Origin: Lysobacter sp. yr284 | GTDB lineage: Bacteria; Pseudomonadota; Gammaproteobacteria; Xanthomonadales; Xanthomonadaceae | Length of the DNA stretch: 64,000 bases | NCBI RefSeq assembly: GCF_900107375.1 | Contig: NZ_FNPT01000005.1 | Coordinates: 309,506 to 373,505 of the forward strand | Direction of reading: 5' to 3' | Shown: in pieces, positions 36,120 through 45,205 of the stretch | How positions within the stretch are numbered: the stretch's first letter is position 1 | Layout of the letters: each line of letters starts with the position of its first letter | Notes under the pieces: model-generated | Told to the model about the DNA's origin: nothing | Database searches by the model: none | The model's input: the letters and a program-made list of their open reading frames with translations, nothing else | Translations under genes and position numbers: made by a program

Positions 36120-37967
36120 ATGGACACCTCGCTCGCGCTCACCACCGACATGATGCTGGTGCTCGGGCTGGTGGTGTTCACGATGGCGATGTTCCTGTTC
36201 GAGCGCGTGCGCGCCGACGTGGTCGCGCTGGTGGTGCTGGTGCTGCTGGGCCTGTCGGGCCTGGTCGAGCCCGACGAGCTGTTCAACGGCTTCTCCGGCA
36301 ACGCGGTCATCAGCATCATCGCGACCATGATCCTCGGCGCCGGCCTGGACCGCACCGGCGCGCTCAACCGCCTCGCCGGCTGGCTGCTGCGGCGCGCGCA
36401 CGGGGTCGAGCAGCGCCTGCTGCTGCTGACCACGGCCGTGGCCGGGCTCAATTCCTCGTTCATGCAGAACCCGTCGGTGATGGCGCTGTACATGCCGGTC
36501 GCCGCGCGCCTGTCCTCGCGCACCGGGCTGTCGCTGCCGCGGCTGCTGCTGCCGATCGCCGCGGCCATCGTCATGGGCGGCGCGCTGACCATGGTCGGCA
36601 ACTCGCCGCTGATCCTGCTCAACGACTTGCTGCTCAACGCCAACAGCAACCTGCCCTCGGGCGCGGCCACCATCGAGCCGCTGAAGATGTTCGCGCCGCT
36701 GCCGATCGGCATCGCGCTGCTGGCGGCCTCGCTGGCCTATTTCCACTTCTTCGGCGACAAGCTGCTCAAGGACGACAGCGACAAGGGCGCCACCCCGGCG
36801 CGCACGCAGAGCTATTTCGCCAAGGCCTACGGCATCGACGGCGACGTCTACGAACTCACCGTCACCGCCGACAGCCCGCTGGTCGGCATGTCGCTGGGCG
36901 AGGCCGAGACCCTGCGCGGCGCGCCGCTGCTGCTGGCGCTCAAGAGCGACAACGACTCGCGCCTGGCGCCGCCGGCCGACACCCGCATCTGGGTCGGCAG
37001 CGTGCTCGGCGCGATGGGGCCCAAGCAGCAGGTCGCCGACTTCGCCCAGAACCATTTCCTGCGCCTGTCCTCGCGCCTGCGCAACTTCGCCGACCTGTTC
37101 AACCCCAGCCGCGCCGGCATTTCCGAGGCGGTGGTGCCGGCGACCTCGGGCTACATCGGCAAGACCGCCGGCGACCTGCACCTGCGCAAGCAGTCCGGCC
37201 TGAGCCTGCTGGCGATCAACCGCGACAAGACCGTGCTGCGCGACAACGTCCGCGCCGTGCCGATGCGCGCCGGCGACATGCTGGTGTTCCACAGCATCTG
37301 GACCGACCTGGCCAGCGCCGCGGCGAGCAAGGACCTGGTCGTGGTCACCGATTACCCCAAGGGCGAGCAGCGCCCGCACAAGCTCAAGATCGCGCTGGCG
37401 ATCTTCGCCGTGGCGATGCTGCTGGCGCTGTCCTCGCGCCTGCCGGTGTCGATCGCGCTGATGACCGGCGTGGTCGGCATGCTGATCACCGGCGTGCTCA
37501 ACATCGACGAGGCCTATTCGGCGATCAACTGGAAGACCGTGTTCCTGATGGCCTGCCTGATTCCGCTGGGCTGGGCGATGGATTCCAGCGGCGCGGCCGC
37601 CTGGATCGCGGGGCACAGCATCGAACGATTGCCGCACGGCACGCCCGTGTGGCTGCTGGAGATCTTCGTCGGACTCCTGACCACCGCCTTTTCCCTGGTC
37701 ATCAGCCACGTCGGCGCGACCATCGTGGTGGTCCCGCTCGCGGTCAACCTGGCCCTGGCGGCCGGCGGCAACCCGACCGCGTTCGCGCTGATCGTGGCGC
37801 TGTCGGCATCGAACAACTTCATGACCGCGTCGAATCCGGTGATCTCGATGATCACCGGGCCGGCCGGCTACAGCGGCAAGGAGCTGTGGAAGATCGGCGG
37901 GCCGCTGTCGTTGATCTACACCGCGGTGACGGTGTTGATGATCAACATCCTGTTCTGGGGCAAGTGA
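36120..37967 (+). CDS. SLC13/DASS-type ion transporter with RCK (TrkA-C) domains
   Basis: A 615-residue inner-membrane permease with about five N-terminal and five or six C-terminal membrane segments. A cytoplasmic block (about 220-420) with two TrkA-C-like modules lies between (YELTVTADSPLVGMSLGEAE and GYIGKTAGDLHLRKQSGLSL). Transport motifs include LNSSFMQNPSVMALYMP and the C-terminal SASNNFMTASNPV. The family carries sulfate, dicarboxylates or similar anions with Na+ or H+; the substrate cannot be named here. It lies alone, downstream of trmB, behind a heptamer repeat. The start ATG at 36120 lacks a strong ribosome-binding site. Confidence 0.87.
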   Translation: MDTSLALTTDMMLVLGLVVFTMAMFLFERVRADVVALVVLVLLGLSGLVEPDELFNGFSGNAVISIIATMILGAGLDRTGALNRLAGWLLRRAHGVEQRLLLLTTAVAGLNSSFMQNPSVMALYMPVAARLSSRTGLSLPRLLLPIAAAIVMGGALTMVGNSPLILLNDLLLNANSNLPSGAATIEPLKMFAPLPIGIALLAASLAYFHFFGDKLLKDDSDKGATPARTQSYFAKAYGIDGDVYELTVTADSPLVGMSLGEAETLRGAPLLLALKSDNDSRLAPPADTRIWVGSVLGAMGPKQQVADFAQNHFLRLSSRLRNFADLFNPSRAGISEAVVPATSGYIGKTAGDLHLRKQSGLSLLAINRDKTVLRDNVRAVPMRAGDMLVFHSIWTDLASAAASKDLVVVTDYPKGEQRPHKLKIALAIFAVAMLLALSSRLPVSIALMTGVVGMLITGVLNIDEAYSAINWKTVFLMACLIPLGWAMDSSGAAAWIAGHSIERLPHGTPVWLLEIFVGLLTTAFSLVISHVGATIVVVPLAVNLALAAGGNPTAFALIVALSASNNFMTASNPVISMITGPAGYSGKELWKIGGPLSLIYTAVTVLMINILFWGK

Positions 37968-38042
37968 TGCGGCGCGCTGTCGCGCCCTAGCCCGGAGTCC
38001 GGCCGACCGGACAGACCCCGCGCATTCGCCGGCGATTCGTTG

Positions 38043-38253
38043 CCGCGGTCGCGGCTCGCGCCGCTCCTACAGGGCGCGGCCGAACTATCCGGGCTACCTA
38101 TAGGAGCGGCGCAAGCCGCGACCGCGAAAACCGATGGCCCGCGCGAACAGGAAGCCATTCGACAGTTCGAAAACGCGTCGGAGGGAACGCCGCAACGCCA
38201 AGCTCGCGCCGGCGGCCGGTGTTCGCGGTCGCGGCTCGCGCCGCTCCTACAGG
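38043..38253. repeat. Three family-2 elements in a 326-bp spacer
   Basis: Copies at 38044-38072 (reverse), 38099-38126 (forward) and 38224-38253 (reverse), each containing GCGGCGCAAGCCGCGACCGC or its complement. The first and second form an inverted pair. No gene is supported between the SLC13 and Rieske genes. Confidence 0.78.
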
Positions 38254-38293
38254 CGGCCCAGGCCGTTCGCGCCGCGCACCGCGGCGACGCCGC

Positions 38294-38692
38294 TTACGCC
38301 AGCCACACCGCTCCGTCGCGCACGTCCACGGCGACCGCGCGCAGCGCTTCGCCGCGACACGGCCCGGCCACGCACTCGCCGCCGCCGAGTTCGAAACTGG
38401 CGCCGTGCGCGGCGCACACCAGCAGCCCGTCCTTGCTCTTGAGAAATTGCCCGGGGGCCCAATCCAGTCTGCGTCCGGCGTGCGGGCAGATGTTGAGCCA
38501 GGCGCGCACGGCGTCGCCGTCGCGGTAGAGCAGCAACGATTCGGCATCGCCGTCGATCGTCGCCTCGACCTCGGCGAAGCCGCCGTCGTCCAGGCGCGCC
38601 AGCTCGATCAACGGCGACGTGCCGGAGCCGTCGCCGCTGGACGCGTTTAACGAAGTTCTCACACCATCGTTCATGCCTGGAACGATACTCAT
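38294..38692 (-). CDS. Rieske-type [2Fe-2S] protein
   Basis: A 132-residue soluble ferredoxin-like Rieske protein. Cluster ligands are in CPHAGRRL (Cys-x-His) and CAAHGASF (Cys-x-x-His), with the GGECVAGPC loop after them. The fold matches small Rieske domains that feed oxygenases or act as nitrite-reductase small subunits. No oxygenase is adjacent. The start is uncertain: an ATG at 38674 would remove six residues. Confidence 0.87.
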   Translation of the reverse strand: MSIVPGMNDGVRTSLNASSGDGSGTSPLIELARLDDGGFAEVEATIDGDAESLLLYRDGDAVRAWLNICPHAGRRLDWAPGQFLKSKDGLLVCAAHGASFELGGGECVAGPCRGEALRAVAVDVRDGAVWLA

Positions 38693-38731
38693 CTGTCCGG
38701 CCCAGGCCGCATTGTCTCACGACGACCGAAA

Positions 38732-39076
38732 ATGTTCGCCCAGACCTTCCGTTTCGCCGATCAACGTTCGCAATGGAATGCGTTCCAGTCGCGGGTGCGC
38801 AGCGCTTTCGAGCCGCGCAAGCCGCGTCATCGCCTCCTGCGCTTCGTGTTGGGCGTGGTCGGGCTGGGCCTGCTGGCGCTGCTGGTGTTCTTCAGCGTCT
38901 TCGTCGGCGCGGCGATGATCGCGGTCGGGCTGGCGTACAAGCTATGGCAGCGCCGTGGCAAGCCGATGACGGCGCGGGCCAGGGCCGCCGGCGACGTGGT
39001 CGAGGGCGAGTTCCGCGTGGTCGCGCCGCAGGCGCTGCCGGGCGACGCCGGCCGCCACGCCGACCGGGCCCGCTGA
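38732..39076 (+). CDS. Small inner-membrane protein of unknown function
   Basis: A 114-residue protein with a basic N-terminal third, one strong hydrophobic stretch (about residues 37-68, FVLGVVGLGLLALLVFFSVF onwards) that may span the membrane once or as a hairpin, and a soluble C-terminal tail containing VVEGEFRVV. Gap to the next gene is three bases, so it is probably co-transcribed with the FAH-family hydrolase. Family not recognised. Confidence 0.72.
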   Translation: MFAQTFRFADQRSQWNAFQSRVRSAFEPRKPRHRLLRFVLGVVGLGLLALLVFFSVFVGAAMIAVGLAYKLWQRRGKPMTARARAAGDVVEGEFRVVAPQALPGDAGRHADRAR

Positions 39077-39079
39077 GGC

Positions 39080-39808
39080 ATGAGCGACGTCGTCGCGGCC
39101 GCGCCGGCCATCCGCATTCCCGTCCGCGGCCAGGGCCTGGCCGCCGATGCCGCCTTCCCGGTCCACCGCGTCTACTGCGTCGGCCGCAACTTCGCCGACC
39201 ACGCCCGCGAGATGGGCGCGGCGGTGCCGACCTCGGCCGCCGACCGCGGCCGCCCGACCTTCTTCCTCAAGCCCACCGATTCGCTGGAAACCGGCGACGC
39301 GGTGCCGTATCCGCCGGGCACGACCGACCTGCATCACGAGGTCGAGCTGGTGGTGGCGCTGGGCCGCGACGCGCCCGCGGGCGTGCTGCCGGTCGGCGAC
39401 GCGCAGGCGCTGGTCTACGGCTACGCCGTCGGCCTCGACCTGACCCGCCGCGACCTGCAAGCCCAGGCCAAGGCCAAGGGCCTGCCCTGGGACACCGGCA
39501 AGTCGTTCGACCACGCCGCGCCGATCAGCGCGATCGTGCCGGTCGCCGACGTCGGCGAACTGGGTTCGCGCACGCTCAGCCTGGAAGTCAACGGCGAGCT
39601 GCGCCAGCGCGGCTCGCTCGACGATCTGGTCTGGAACGTCGCCGAGATCCTGCACGAACTCTCGCAGCTGTACGCGCTGCGCGCCGGCGACCTGATCTAC
39701 ATGGGCACTCCGGCCGGCGTCGCCGCGCTGCAGCCCGGCGACCGCTACCGCGCGGCGCTGGAGGGCGTGGCCGAGCTGCACGGACACATCACCCCGCCCC
39801 GGCTATAG
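39080..39808 (+). CDS. Fumarylacetoacetate hydrolase-family protein
   Basis: A 242-residue enzyme of the FAH superfamily. It has VYCVGRNFADH, PTFFLKPTDSL, the metal-binding LHHEVELVVALG (Glu-x-Glu) and GYAVGLDLTRRDLQ, and ends with the DLIYMGTPAGVAAL motif. The length suits acylpyruvate hydrolase/oxaloacetate-decarboxylase or isomerase types (YcgM-like). Cytoplasmic. It follows the small membrane protein by three bases. Confidence 0.9.
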   Translation: MSDVVAAAPAIRIPVRGQGLAADAAFPVHRVYCVGRNFADHAREMGAAVPTSAADRGRPTFFLKPTDSLETGDAVPYPPGTTDLHHEVELVVALGRDAPAGVLPVGDAQALVYGYAVGLDLTRRDLQAQAKAKGLPWDTGKSFDHAAPISAIVPVADVGELGSRTLSLEVNGELRQRGSLDDLVWNVAEILHELSQLYALRAGDLIYMGTPAGVAALQPGDRYRAALEGVAELHGHITPPRL

Positions 39809-39884
39809 TCCGGCCCCGGCGCCGCTGCGGATCGGGCCGGCGCCGTCCACCGTCCTTCAGTCGTAACCTGGGAGAGAGCATGCG

Positions 39885-40292
39885 ATGGGCATGATCAGCG
39901 AGTTCAAAGAGTTCATTGCGCGCGGCAACGTGGTCGACCTGGCGGTCGGTGTGGTCATCGGCGCGGCGTTCGGCAAGATCGTCACCGCCCTGGTCGACGG
40001 CATCGTGATGCCGTTGATCGGCTACATCAGCGGCGGCGTCAGCGTCAGCGACTGGAAGTACGTGCTCAAGCCCTCCCAGCTCGACGCGGCCGGCAAGGAA
40101 GTCGCGGCCGAAGTGGCGGTCAAGTACGGCATGTTCCTGCAGACCGCGATCGACTTCGTCCTGATCGCCTTCGTGATCTTCATCTTCCTCAAGGCCTACA
40201 ACAAGGTGCGCAAGCCGGCCGACGCGGCGCCGGCGGCGACGCCGGAAGACGTGCTGCTGCTGCGCGAAATCCGCGACTCGCTGAAGAAGTAA
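39885..40292 (+). CDS. mscL: Large-conductance mechanosensitive channel
   Basis: A 135-residue inner-membrane channel that opens on sudden osmotic downshock. It starts MGMISEFKEFIARGNVVDLAVGV, the highly conserved N-terminal amphipathic helix and first transmembrane helix. The second helix is FVLIAFVIFIFLKAYNK, and the C-terminal bundle ends LLREIRDSLKK. GGAGAGAG lies upstream of the start at 39885, and a strong terminator follows. Confidence 0.97.
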   Translation: MGMISEFKEFIARGNVVDLAVGVVIGAAFGKIVTALVDGIVMPLIGYISGGVSVSDWKYVLKPSQLDAAGKEVAAEVAVKYGMFLQTAIDFVLIAFVIFIFLKAYNKVRKPADAAPAATPEDVLLLREIRDSLKK

Positions 40293-40311
40293 GCGTTCCG
40301 CGCGCACCTTC

Positions 40312-40345
40312 GAAGGCCGCCACATCGTGGCGGCCTTCTTCGTTT
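40312..40345 (+). terminator. Terminator of mscL
   Basis: GAAGGCCGC, loop CACATCGTG, GCGGCCTTC, then TTCGTTTCC, 20 bases after the stop codon. It also precedes the start of the ASCH gene. Confidence 0.82.
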
Positions 40346-40363
40346 CCGGCCGGACCCGCGCTC

Positions 40364-40849
40364 ATGACCGACAAGACCGCCGCCACCGACGCCTGCTGGC
40401 GCGATTACCTCGAACGCGCCGGCGTCGCCGCCGACGACTACGCGGTGTGCAGCTTCGGCGACAATCCGCGCGACGCCGCCGAACTGGCGGCGCTGGTGCT
40501 GGCCGGGACCAAGCGCGCCACCGCCTCGCTGGCGCGCGATTACCCGGCCGACGGCCTGCCGCGGCCCGGCGATTACGTCGTGGTCGTCGATGGCGATGGA
40601 CGGCCGTGCTGCATCTGGCGCACCCACGAGATCCGGATTGGGCCGATGCATACGGTGGACGCGGCCTTCGCCTGGGACGAGGGCGAAGGCGACCGCAGCC
40701 GCGAGGACTGGCTGCACGGGCATCGCGAGTATTTTCAGGCGCAGGCGCGGCGCGAGGGCTTCGCGTTCGACGACGGCATCGCCGTGGTGTTCGAGCGCTT
40801 CCGCATCGTCTGGCCGGCGCATCTGGCCGACGAGCCGGCCGCGGATTGA
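40364..40849 (+). CDS. ASCH-domain protein
   Basis: A 161-residue protein of the ASCH (PUA-like) fold, larger YqfB-like type. It has VCSFGDNPRDAAELAALVLAG, the GTKRATASL motif close to the ASCH G-x-K-x-x-[ST] signature, WRTHEIRIGPM and a C-terminal FERFRIVWPA. ASCH proteins bind nucleic acids or hydrolyse modified nucleosides (YqfB is an amidohydrolase); which applies here is not known. It starts inside the mscL terminator's downstream region. Confidence 0.85.
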   Translation: MTDKTAATDACWRDYLERAGVAADDYAVCSFGDNPRDAAELAALVLAGTKRATASLARDYPADGLPRPGDYVVVVDGDGRPCCIWRTHEIRIGPMHTVDAAFAWDEGEGDRSREDWLHGHREYFQAQARREGFAFDDGIAVVFERFRIVWPAHLADEPAAD

Positions 40850-40874
40850 TCCGACGGCCTCCACCCGGCGCAGG

Positions 40875-40940
40875 CGCGGTCGCGGCTCGCACCGCGCCTG
40901 CAAAGACTCCCTGTAGGAGCGGCGCAAGCTGCGACCGCGA
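40875..40940. repeat. Family-2 inverted pair
   Basis: GCGCGGTCGCGGCTCGCACC (from 40875) faces CTGTAGGAGCGGCGCAAGCT (from 40911). It lies in the 335-base spacer before the M28 peptidase gene. The rest of that spacer is C/A-rich (CCGAACCGACAAACACGGCA) with no recognisable signal. Confidence 0.7.
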
Positions 40941-41184
40941 CACCGCACCGACTGCGCAACCGCTACACCGCCCGCCCCCACGCCGCCGCCGAACCGACAA
41001 ACACGGCAAACCCGCCAACGCCGCCCCGCCGCGCACCTCAAACCACGCTGCGCCCAGCGACAAAAATCCCGCGCGCCCGGCGTGACTTTCCTCAGGTCGC
41101 GCGCCGGCCGCAGGTTGTTAAGCTCGGTCTTTCGCCTACGCCGCGCGACCTCCCGCACGGCCGGCCTGCACTAGGAGATTGGGG

Positions 41185-42612
41185 ATGCGCGCACCGCTGT
41201 GGGCAGCGATGGCTGCCGTGTTGTTCACAGGTTCGATCCTGGCCGGCGATGCCGCGGCCGCACAGCGCGAAACGCGCATTCCCCAGGCCGCGGTCGATGC
41301 CGCCGGCGAGCTGCGCGAGCGCGCGCTGGCCAGCGACCTGGGCTTCAAGATCACCGAATCGCTGACCACCGAAGTCGGCCCGCGCCTGGCCGGCAGCGAG
41401 GCCGATGCGCGCGCGGTGGCGTGGGCGCAGGCCAAGTTCCGCGAGCTGGGCTTCGACAAGGTCTGGACCGAGCCGGTGACGTTCCCGAAGTGGGAACGCC
41501 GCAGCGAACACGCGCAAGTGCTCGGCGCCAGCGCGCAGCCGCTGCAGCTGACCGCGCTCGGCGGCAGCCCCGGCGGCACGGTCGAGGGCGAGGTCGTGCG
41601 TTTCGCCGACCTGGCCGCGCTGGAAGCGGCGCCGGCCGGCTCGCTGGCCGGCAAGATCGCGTTCGTCGACTACGCCATGCCGCGCGCCAAAGACGGCGCC
41701 GGCTACGGCCCGGGCGGCCGCGTGCGCAGCCGCGGCCCGTCGGCGGCGATCCGCGCCGGCGCGGCCGGCTTCCTGATGCGTTCGGCCGGCACCGACTCGC
41801 ACCGCATGCCGCACACCGGCATCACCCGCTTCGACGAGGGCCTCAAGCCGGTGCCGTCGGCGGCGCTGTCGGCGCCCGACGCCGACCAGCTCGCGCGGCT
41901 GGCCGCGCGCGGCGCCACCCGCGTGCGCGTGGCGCTGGACTGCGGCTGGGACGGCCAGGCGACCTCGTACAACGTGATCGGCGAGATCCGCGGCAAGGGC
42001 AAGCCCGACGAAGTGGTGATCATCGGCGGCCACCTGGACTCGTGGGACCAGGGCACCGGCGCGATCGACGACGCCGCCGGCGTCGGCCTGACCATGGCCG
42101 CGGCCAAGCTGATCGGCCAGAGCAAGCTGCGCCCGGCGCGCACCGTGCGGGTGATCGCCTTCGCCAACGAGGAACAGGGCCTGTACGGCGGCAAGGCCTA
42201 CGCCGACAAGCACGTGGCCGAGGTGCGCAAGCACCAGATCGGCGCGGAGAGCGACTTCGGCGCCGGCCGCATCTACGCCTATTCCAGCTCGGCGCCGGAC
42301 TACGCCCAGGCCGCCGACAAGCAGATCGCCGAGGCGCTGGCGCCGCTGGGCATCGAACACACTCCCGGCAAGGGCGGCCCGGGCCCGGACATCGGCCCGT
42401 TCGCGGCCAAGGGCCTGGCCTGGGCGCGGCTGGCGCAGGACGGTACCGACTACTTCGACTACCACCACACGCCCGACGACACCCTCGACAAGATCGATCC
42501 CAAGGCGCTGGCGCAGAACGTCGCCGCGTACGCGGTGTTCGCCTACCTGGCCGCCTCGGCCGACGGCGACTTCGGCAGCGCGCCCAAGCAGGTGACGCCG
42601 CCGGAAGAGTGA
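41185..42612 (+). CDS. Exported M28-family aminopeptidase with PA domain
   Basis: A 475-residue exported metallopeptidase with a signal peptide (AAMAAVLFTGSILAG, cleavage at AAA). A PA-like insert (about 110-240) includes PAGSLAGKIAFVDY. The di-zinc catalytic core has IIGGHLDSWDQGTGAIDDAAG, ANEEQGLYGG and DGTDYFDYHHTPDDTLDKID, carrying the His, Asp, Glu and second His ligands of M28. AGGAG lies eight bases before the start ATG at 41185. It probably trims peptides in the periplasm or outside the cell, together with the other exported peptidases here. Confidence 0.93.
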   Translation: MRAPLWAAMAAVLFTGSILAGDAAAAQRETRIPQAAVDAAGELRERALASDLGFKITESLTTEVGPRLAGSEADARAVAWAQAKFRELGFDKVWTEPVTFPKWERRSEHAQVLGASAQPLQLTALGGSPGGTVEGEVVRFADLAALEAAPAGSLAGKIAFVDYAMPRAKDGAGYGPGGRVRSRGPSAAIRAGAAGFLMRSAGTDSHRMPHTGITRFDEGLKPVPSAALSAPDADQLARLAARGATRVRVALDCGWDGQATSYNVIGEIRGKGKPDEVVIIGGHLDSWDQGTGAIDDAAGVGLTMAAAKLIGQSKLRPARTVRVIAFANEEQGLYGGKAYADKHVAEVRKHQIGAESDFGAGRIYAYSSSAPDYAQAADKQIAEALAPLGIEHTPGKGGPGPDIGPFAAKGLAWARLAQDGTDYFDYHHTPDDTLDKIDPKALAQNVAAYAVFAYLAASADGDFGSAPKQVTPPEE

Positions 42613-42630
42613 GCTACGGCGCCCGCCGCG

Positions 42631-43040
42631 GCAGGGCCTTCGGGCTCGATGCGTTGGTGCCGGGTCGTCGCGACCTGAGTCGAATGCGTCGGGCCTGAAG
42701 GCCCTCCCACAAAAGCGTTCGGCGCCCGCGTGCCGAACCGCTCGGTCCCGCCGAAGACGATCATTCCGGCTAGCACCACAGCTTCACTCGCAATGGGAGG
42801 GCCTTCAGGCCCGATGCTCCTGTGCCAGGTCGTCGCGACCTGAGCCGAGTGCGTCGGGCCTGAAGGCCCTCCCACAAAAACCTTCGCGCCCGTGCGCCGA
42901 AGCGCTCGGCCCCGCCGAAAACGCAGTCCCGGCCCGTACCGTGCCGTCGCTCTTGGTGGGAGGGCCTTCAGGCCCGACGCTCTTGTGCCAGATCGCCACC
43001 GGCTAAGCCGATTGCACCGGACCTGAAGACCATTCCACAA
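42631..43040. repeat. Three family-1 hairpin units in tandem
   Basis: Units at 42631-42714, 42792-42876 and 42955-43040 are spaced 80 bases apart and share similar between-unit sequence (CGCCCGTGCGCCGAAGCGCT-like). Left arms carry GGGCCTTCAGGCCCGA and right arms TCGGGCCTGAAGGCCC; the third right arm is decayed. They fill the 566-base spacer, and no gene is supported. Confidence 0.82.
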
Positions 43041-43178
43041 AAGCCTGCGGCGCCGCGCGCCGAAACCGTAGACCGCCTCACGCTTTGTCTCGCGCGCGCT
43101 GCCCTGTCCGCGCGCCGGTTTGCGTTATTTCCGGAACAGCGCGCCATCCGGCCCGCCCTTTCCGGAACCGCCCCTGCG

Positions 43179-43901
43179 ATGACCGACGCCCGCGACGACG
43201 ACGCCGAACGCATGCAGCGCCGCGACGGCGAGCGCGTGCCGCGCGGCGCCGACGCGACCTCGCCGCCGCTCGCGCTGGCGGCGCTGCAGCGATCGCTGCG
43301 CGAGGCCACCGTGGCCCTGGGCGCGCGCGCGCTGATGCAGCAGGGCGAAGCGGCGCTGCGCGCCGATGCGGTCCTCGCCCATGGCGTGCGCCGGTTGAAA
43401 GCCCACCTGTCCGCGGCCGGCGACGGTCCGCACGTACCCGAGGCGACCATGAGCGAGAACACCGACCACGACGACACCGCGGCGACGCCGAACGCTTCTG
43501 CCGGCGCGCACGCCGGCGCCAACGGCAGCGCCCCGCCCGCGCCCGGCGACGACGCCGATCCGGCCCAGCCCGAGCCGGAGGAACTGCTCGAACGCCTGCG
43601 CGCCGCGCTCGCCGGCGGCGAGCCGTATCGCTACGGCGGGATCAGCCAGCAGATCGAGTCCGCGCTGAAGCAATCCAACGAAGCCGTGCTCGGCGCGGCC
43701 GGCGAATTCGCCTACGGCCACCGCGCCGCCACCGACGCGTTCGCGTCGGGGCTGCGCAAGGTCTCCGACGCGCAGCACCGGCAGAACCTGCAGACCTTGC
43801 AGGCGGCGGCGCTGGCGGTCTGCCTGGACGCGATGCTGAAGCAGCCGGAGCAGGCCGAGGAGTACGCGGGCCTGCTCGAGGCAATCAAGCACATCGTCTG
43901 A
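43179..43901 (+). CDS. Hypothetical protein with Ala-rich helical C-terminus
   Basis: A 240-residue soluble protein. Residues 30-65 form a predicted helix (LALAALQRSLREATVALG). Residues 90-135 are a disordered Ala/Asp/Pro/Gly linker starting MSENTDHDDTAATPNASAG. The C-terminal 105 residues are helical and contain EPYRYGGISQQIESALKQSN. An internal ATG before SENTDHDD is a possible alternative start. Family not recognised; I judge it real from its clean codon use and length. Confidence 0.65.
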   Translation: MTDARDDDAERMQRRDGERVPRGADATSPPLALAALQRSLREATVALGARALMQQGEAALRADAVLAHGVRRLKAHLSAAGDGPHVPEATMSENTDHDDTAATPNASAGAHAGANGSAPPAPGDDADPAQPEPEELLERLRAALAGGEPYRYGGISQQIESALKQSNEAVLGAAGEFAYGHRAATDAFASGLRKVSDAQHRQNLQTLQAAALAVCLDAMLKQPEQAEEYAGLLEAIKHIV

Positions 43902-43917
43902 GCGGCGCATGCCGCCG

Positions 43918-44004
43918 TTGTGGGACGGCCTTCAGACCCGATGCCCTTCGCTCAGATCGCCGCGACCTGAAACAAGAGCGTCGGCCCTGAAGGCCTTTCC
44001 ACCC
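43918..44004. repeat. Family-1 hairpin, degenerate
   Basis: GGACGGCCTTCAGACCCGAT on the left and GAGCGTCGGCCCTGAAGGCC on the right, with several arm mismatches. It lies between convergent genes. Confidence 0.65.
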
Positions 44005-44038
44005 AGACCCCGCAAAGCGCAGGCTCGCGTGCCGGCAC

Positions 44039-45205
44039 TCAGCGCCGCGCCTGCCACGCGGCCAGCAGCACCGCGGTCGCGGCGGCGACGTTGAGGCTTT
44101 CCACCCGGCCGGTGCCGGGAATCGACAGGCGCCGGTCGCAGGCCGCGGCCAGTTCGCGATCCATGCCGCCGCCCTCGGCGCCGAGCACGTAGATCAGGCG
44201 CGGCGGCAGCGGCGCGGCGAACAGGTTCTCGCCGCCGTCGACCACCGTCGCCGCCAGCTCGAAACCGGAACTGCGCAGTTGGGCGACGGCGTTGTCGCTG
44301 CGGCCCAGCCGCACCATCGGCACCGCTTCGGCGCCGCCCTCGGCCACGCGCGCGGCCGCGCCCGACAGGGCCAGGGTCGAGTCCTTCGGCAACAGCACCG
44401 CGGCCACGCCGAAATGCGCGGCCGAACGCAAGATCGCGCCGAGGTTGTGCGGGTTGCCGACGCCGTCGAGCCACAGCGCCAGCTGCGGCCCCGCGGGCAA
44501 GTCGCGCAGCCAGTTCGACAGCGGCGCGGGTTCCTCGCGCAACACCTCGGCGACCACGCCTTCGTGATGGCCGCTGGCGGCGAGCTTGTCCAGGTCGGCG
44601 CTCTCGACCACGCGATAGCCGACCCGGTTGGCCACGCACCAGGCCAGCAGCGGCTGCAGCTGGGGGATGCGCGGCGCGTCCAGGTACAGCTTGCGCAGCG
44701 CCTGCGGCCGCCGCGCGAACACCGCGCGCACCGCATTCAAGCCGTACAGGCGCAGCTCGGCGTCGCGGCGGGCGCGCTGCGGATGCGGCGCGCCGGGTTC
44801 GCCCTGATCGTCGTCGTCGAGGCGGCGGTAGCCGCGCTCGTGGCGTTCGTGATGTTCGAGATGGCGGCCGTGCGGGCGCTCGTCGTGCTCGTCCTCGTCG
44901 TGGCGCGCGCGCTGGTCGCGGCGCTGCTCGCGCGAATGCGGGTGGTGCGAGCCGCCGCGCTCGCGCCACGGGCCTTGAGCCTCGCCGCCGCCGGGTGCGC
45001 CGGCGCCGGCCGGAGCGGCCGGAGCGGCCGGAGCGGCCGGGCGGCCTTGACCGCCCTGCCCGCCCTGACCGCTTGGCCTGCCTGGTCCGCGCTGGCCGGG
45101 ACCGCCATCGCCCCTGGCCGCGCCCGGGCCGCGCTGCCCGCCGCCTGCGCCATAGGGACTGCCGGGCGGCTTGCGCGGGCCGCGCGGGGGATCGTCACGT
45201 CGCAT
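44039..45205 (-). CDS. TrmH/SpoU-family RNA 2'-O-methyltransferase (YfiF-like)
   Basis: A 388-residue protein. The first 145 residues are disordered, starting Gly/Pro/Gln-rich and becoming His/Arg/Asp/Glu-rich. A SpoU substrate-binding domain follows (LRLYGLNAVRAVFARRPQAL) and then the knotted SPOUT domain with GVGNPHNLGAILRSA, VLGAEGGGMD and SIPGTGRVESLNVAAATAV, the three SpoU motifs. The long tail plus this core resembles E. coli YfiF more than RlmB. The target nucleotide is unknown. AAGGAG precedes the start at 45205, which overlaps the end of the upstream GNAT gene by 11 bases. Confidence 0.88.
   Translation of the reverse strand: MRRDDPPRGPRKPPGSPYGAGGGQRGPGAARGDGGPGQRGPGRPSGQGGQGGQGRPAAPAAPAAPAGAGAPGGGEAQGPWRERGGSHHPHSREQRRDQRARHDEDEHDERPHGRHLEHHERHERGYRRLDDDDQGEPGAPHPQRARRDAELRLYGLNAVRAVFARRPQALRKLYLDAPRIPQLQPLLAWCVANRVGYRVVESADLDKLAASGHHEGVVAEVLREEPAPLSNWLRDLPAGPQLALWLDGVGNPHNLGAILRSAAHFGVAAVLLPKDSTLALSGAAARVAEGGAEAVPMVRLGRSDNAVAQLRSSGFELAATVVDGGENLFAAPLPPRLIYVLGAEGGGMDRELAAACDRRLSIPGTGRVESLNVAAATAVLLAAWQARR

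Noticed and set aside
41179..41187. TTG start for the M28 peptidase two codons upstream
   Set aside because: The ATG at 41185 has a better-spaced AGGAG, and the TTG would overlap the useful spacing.
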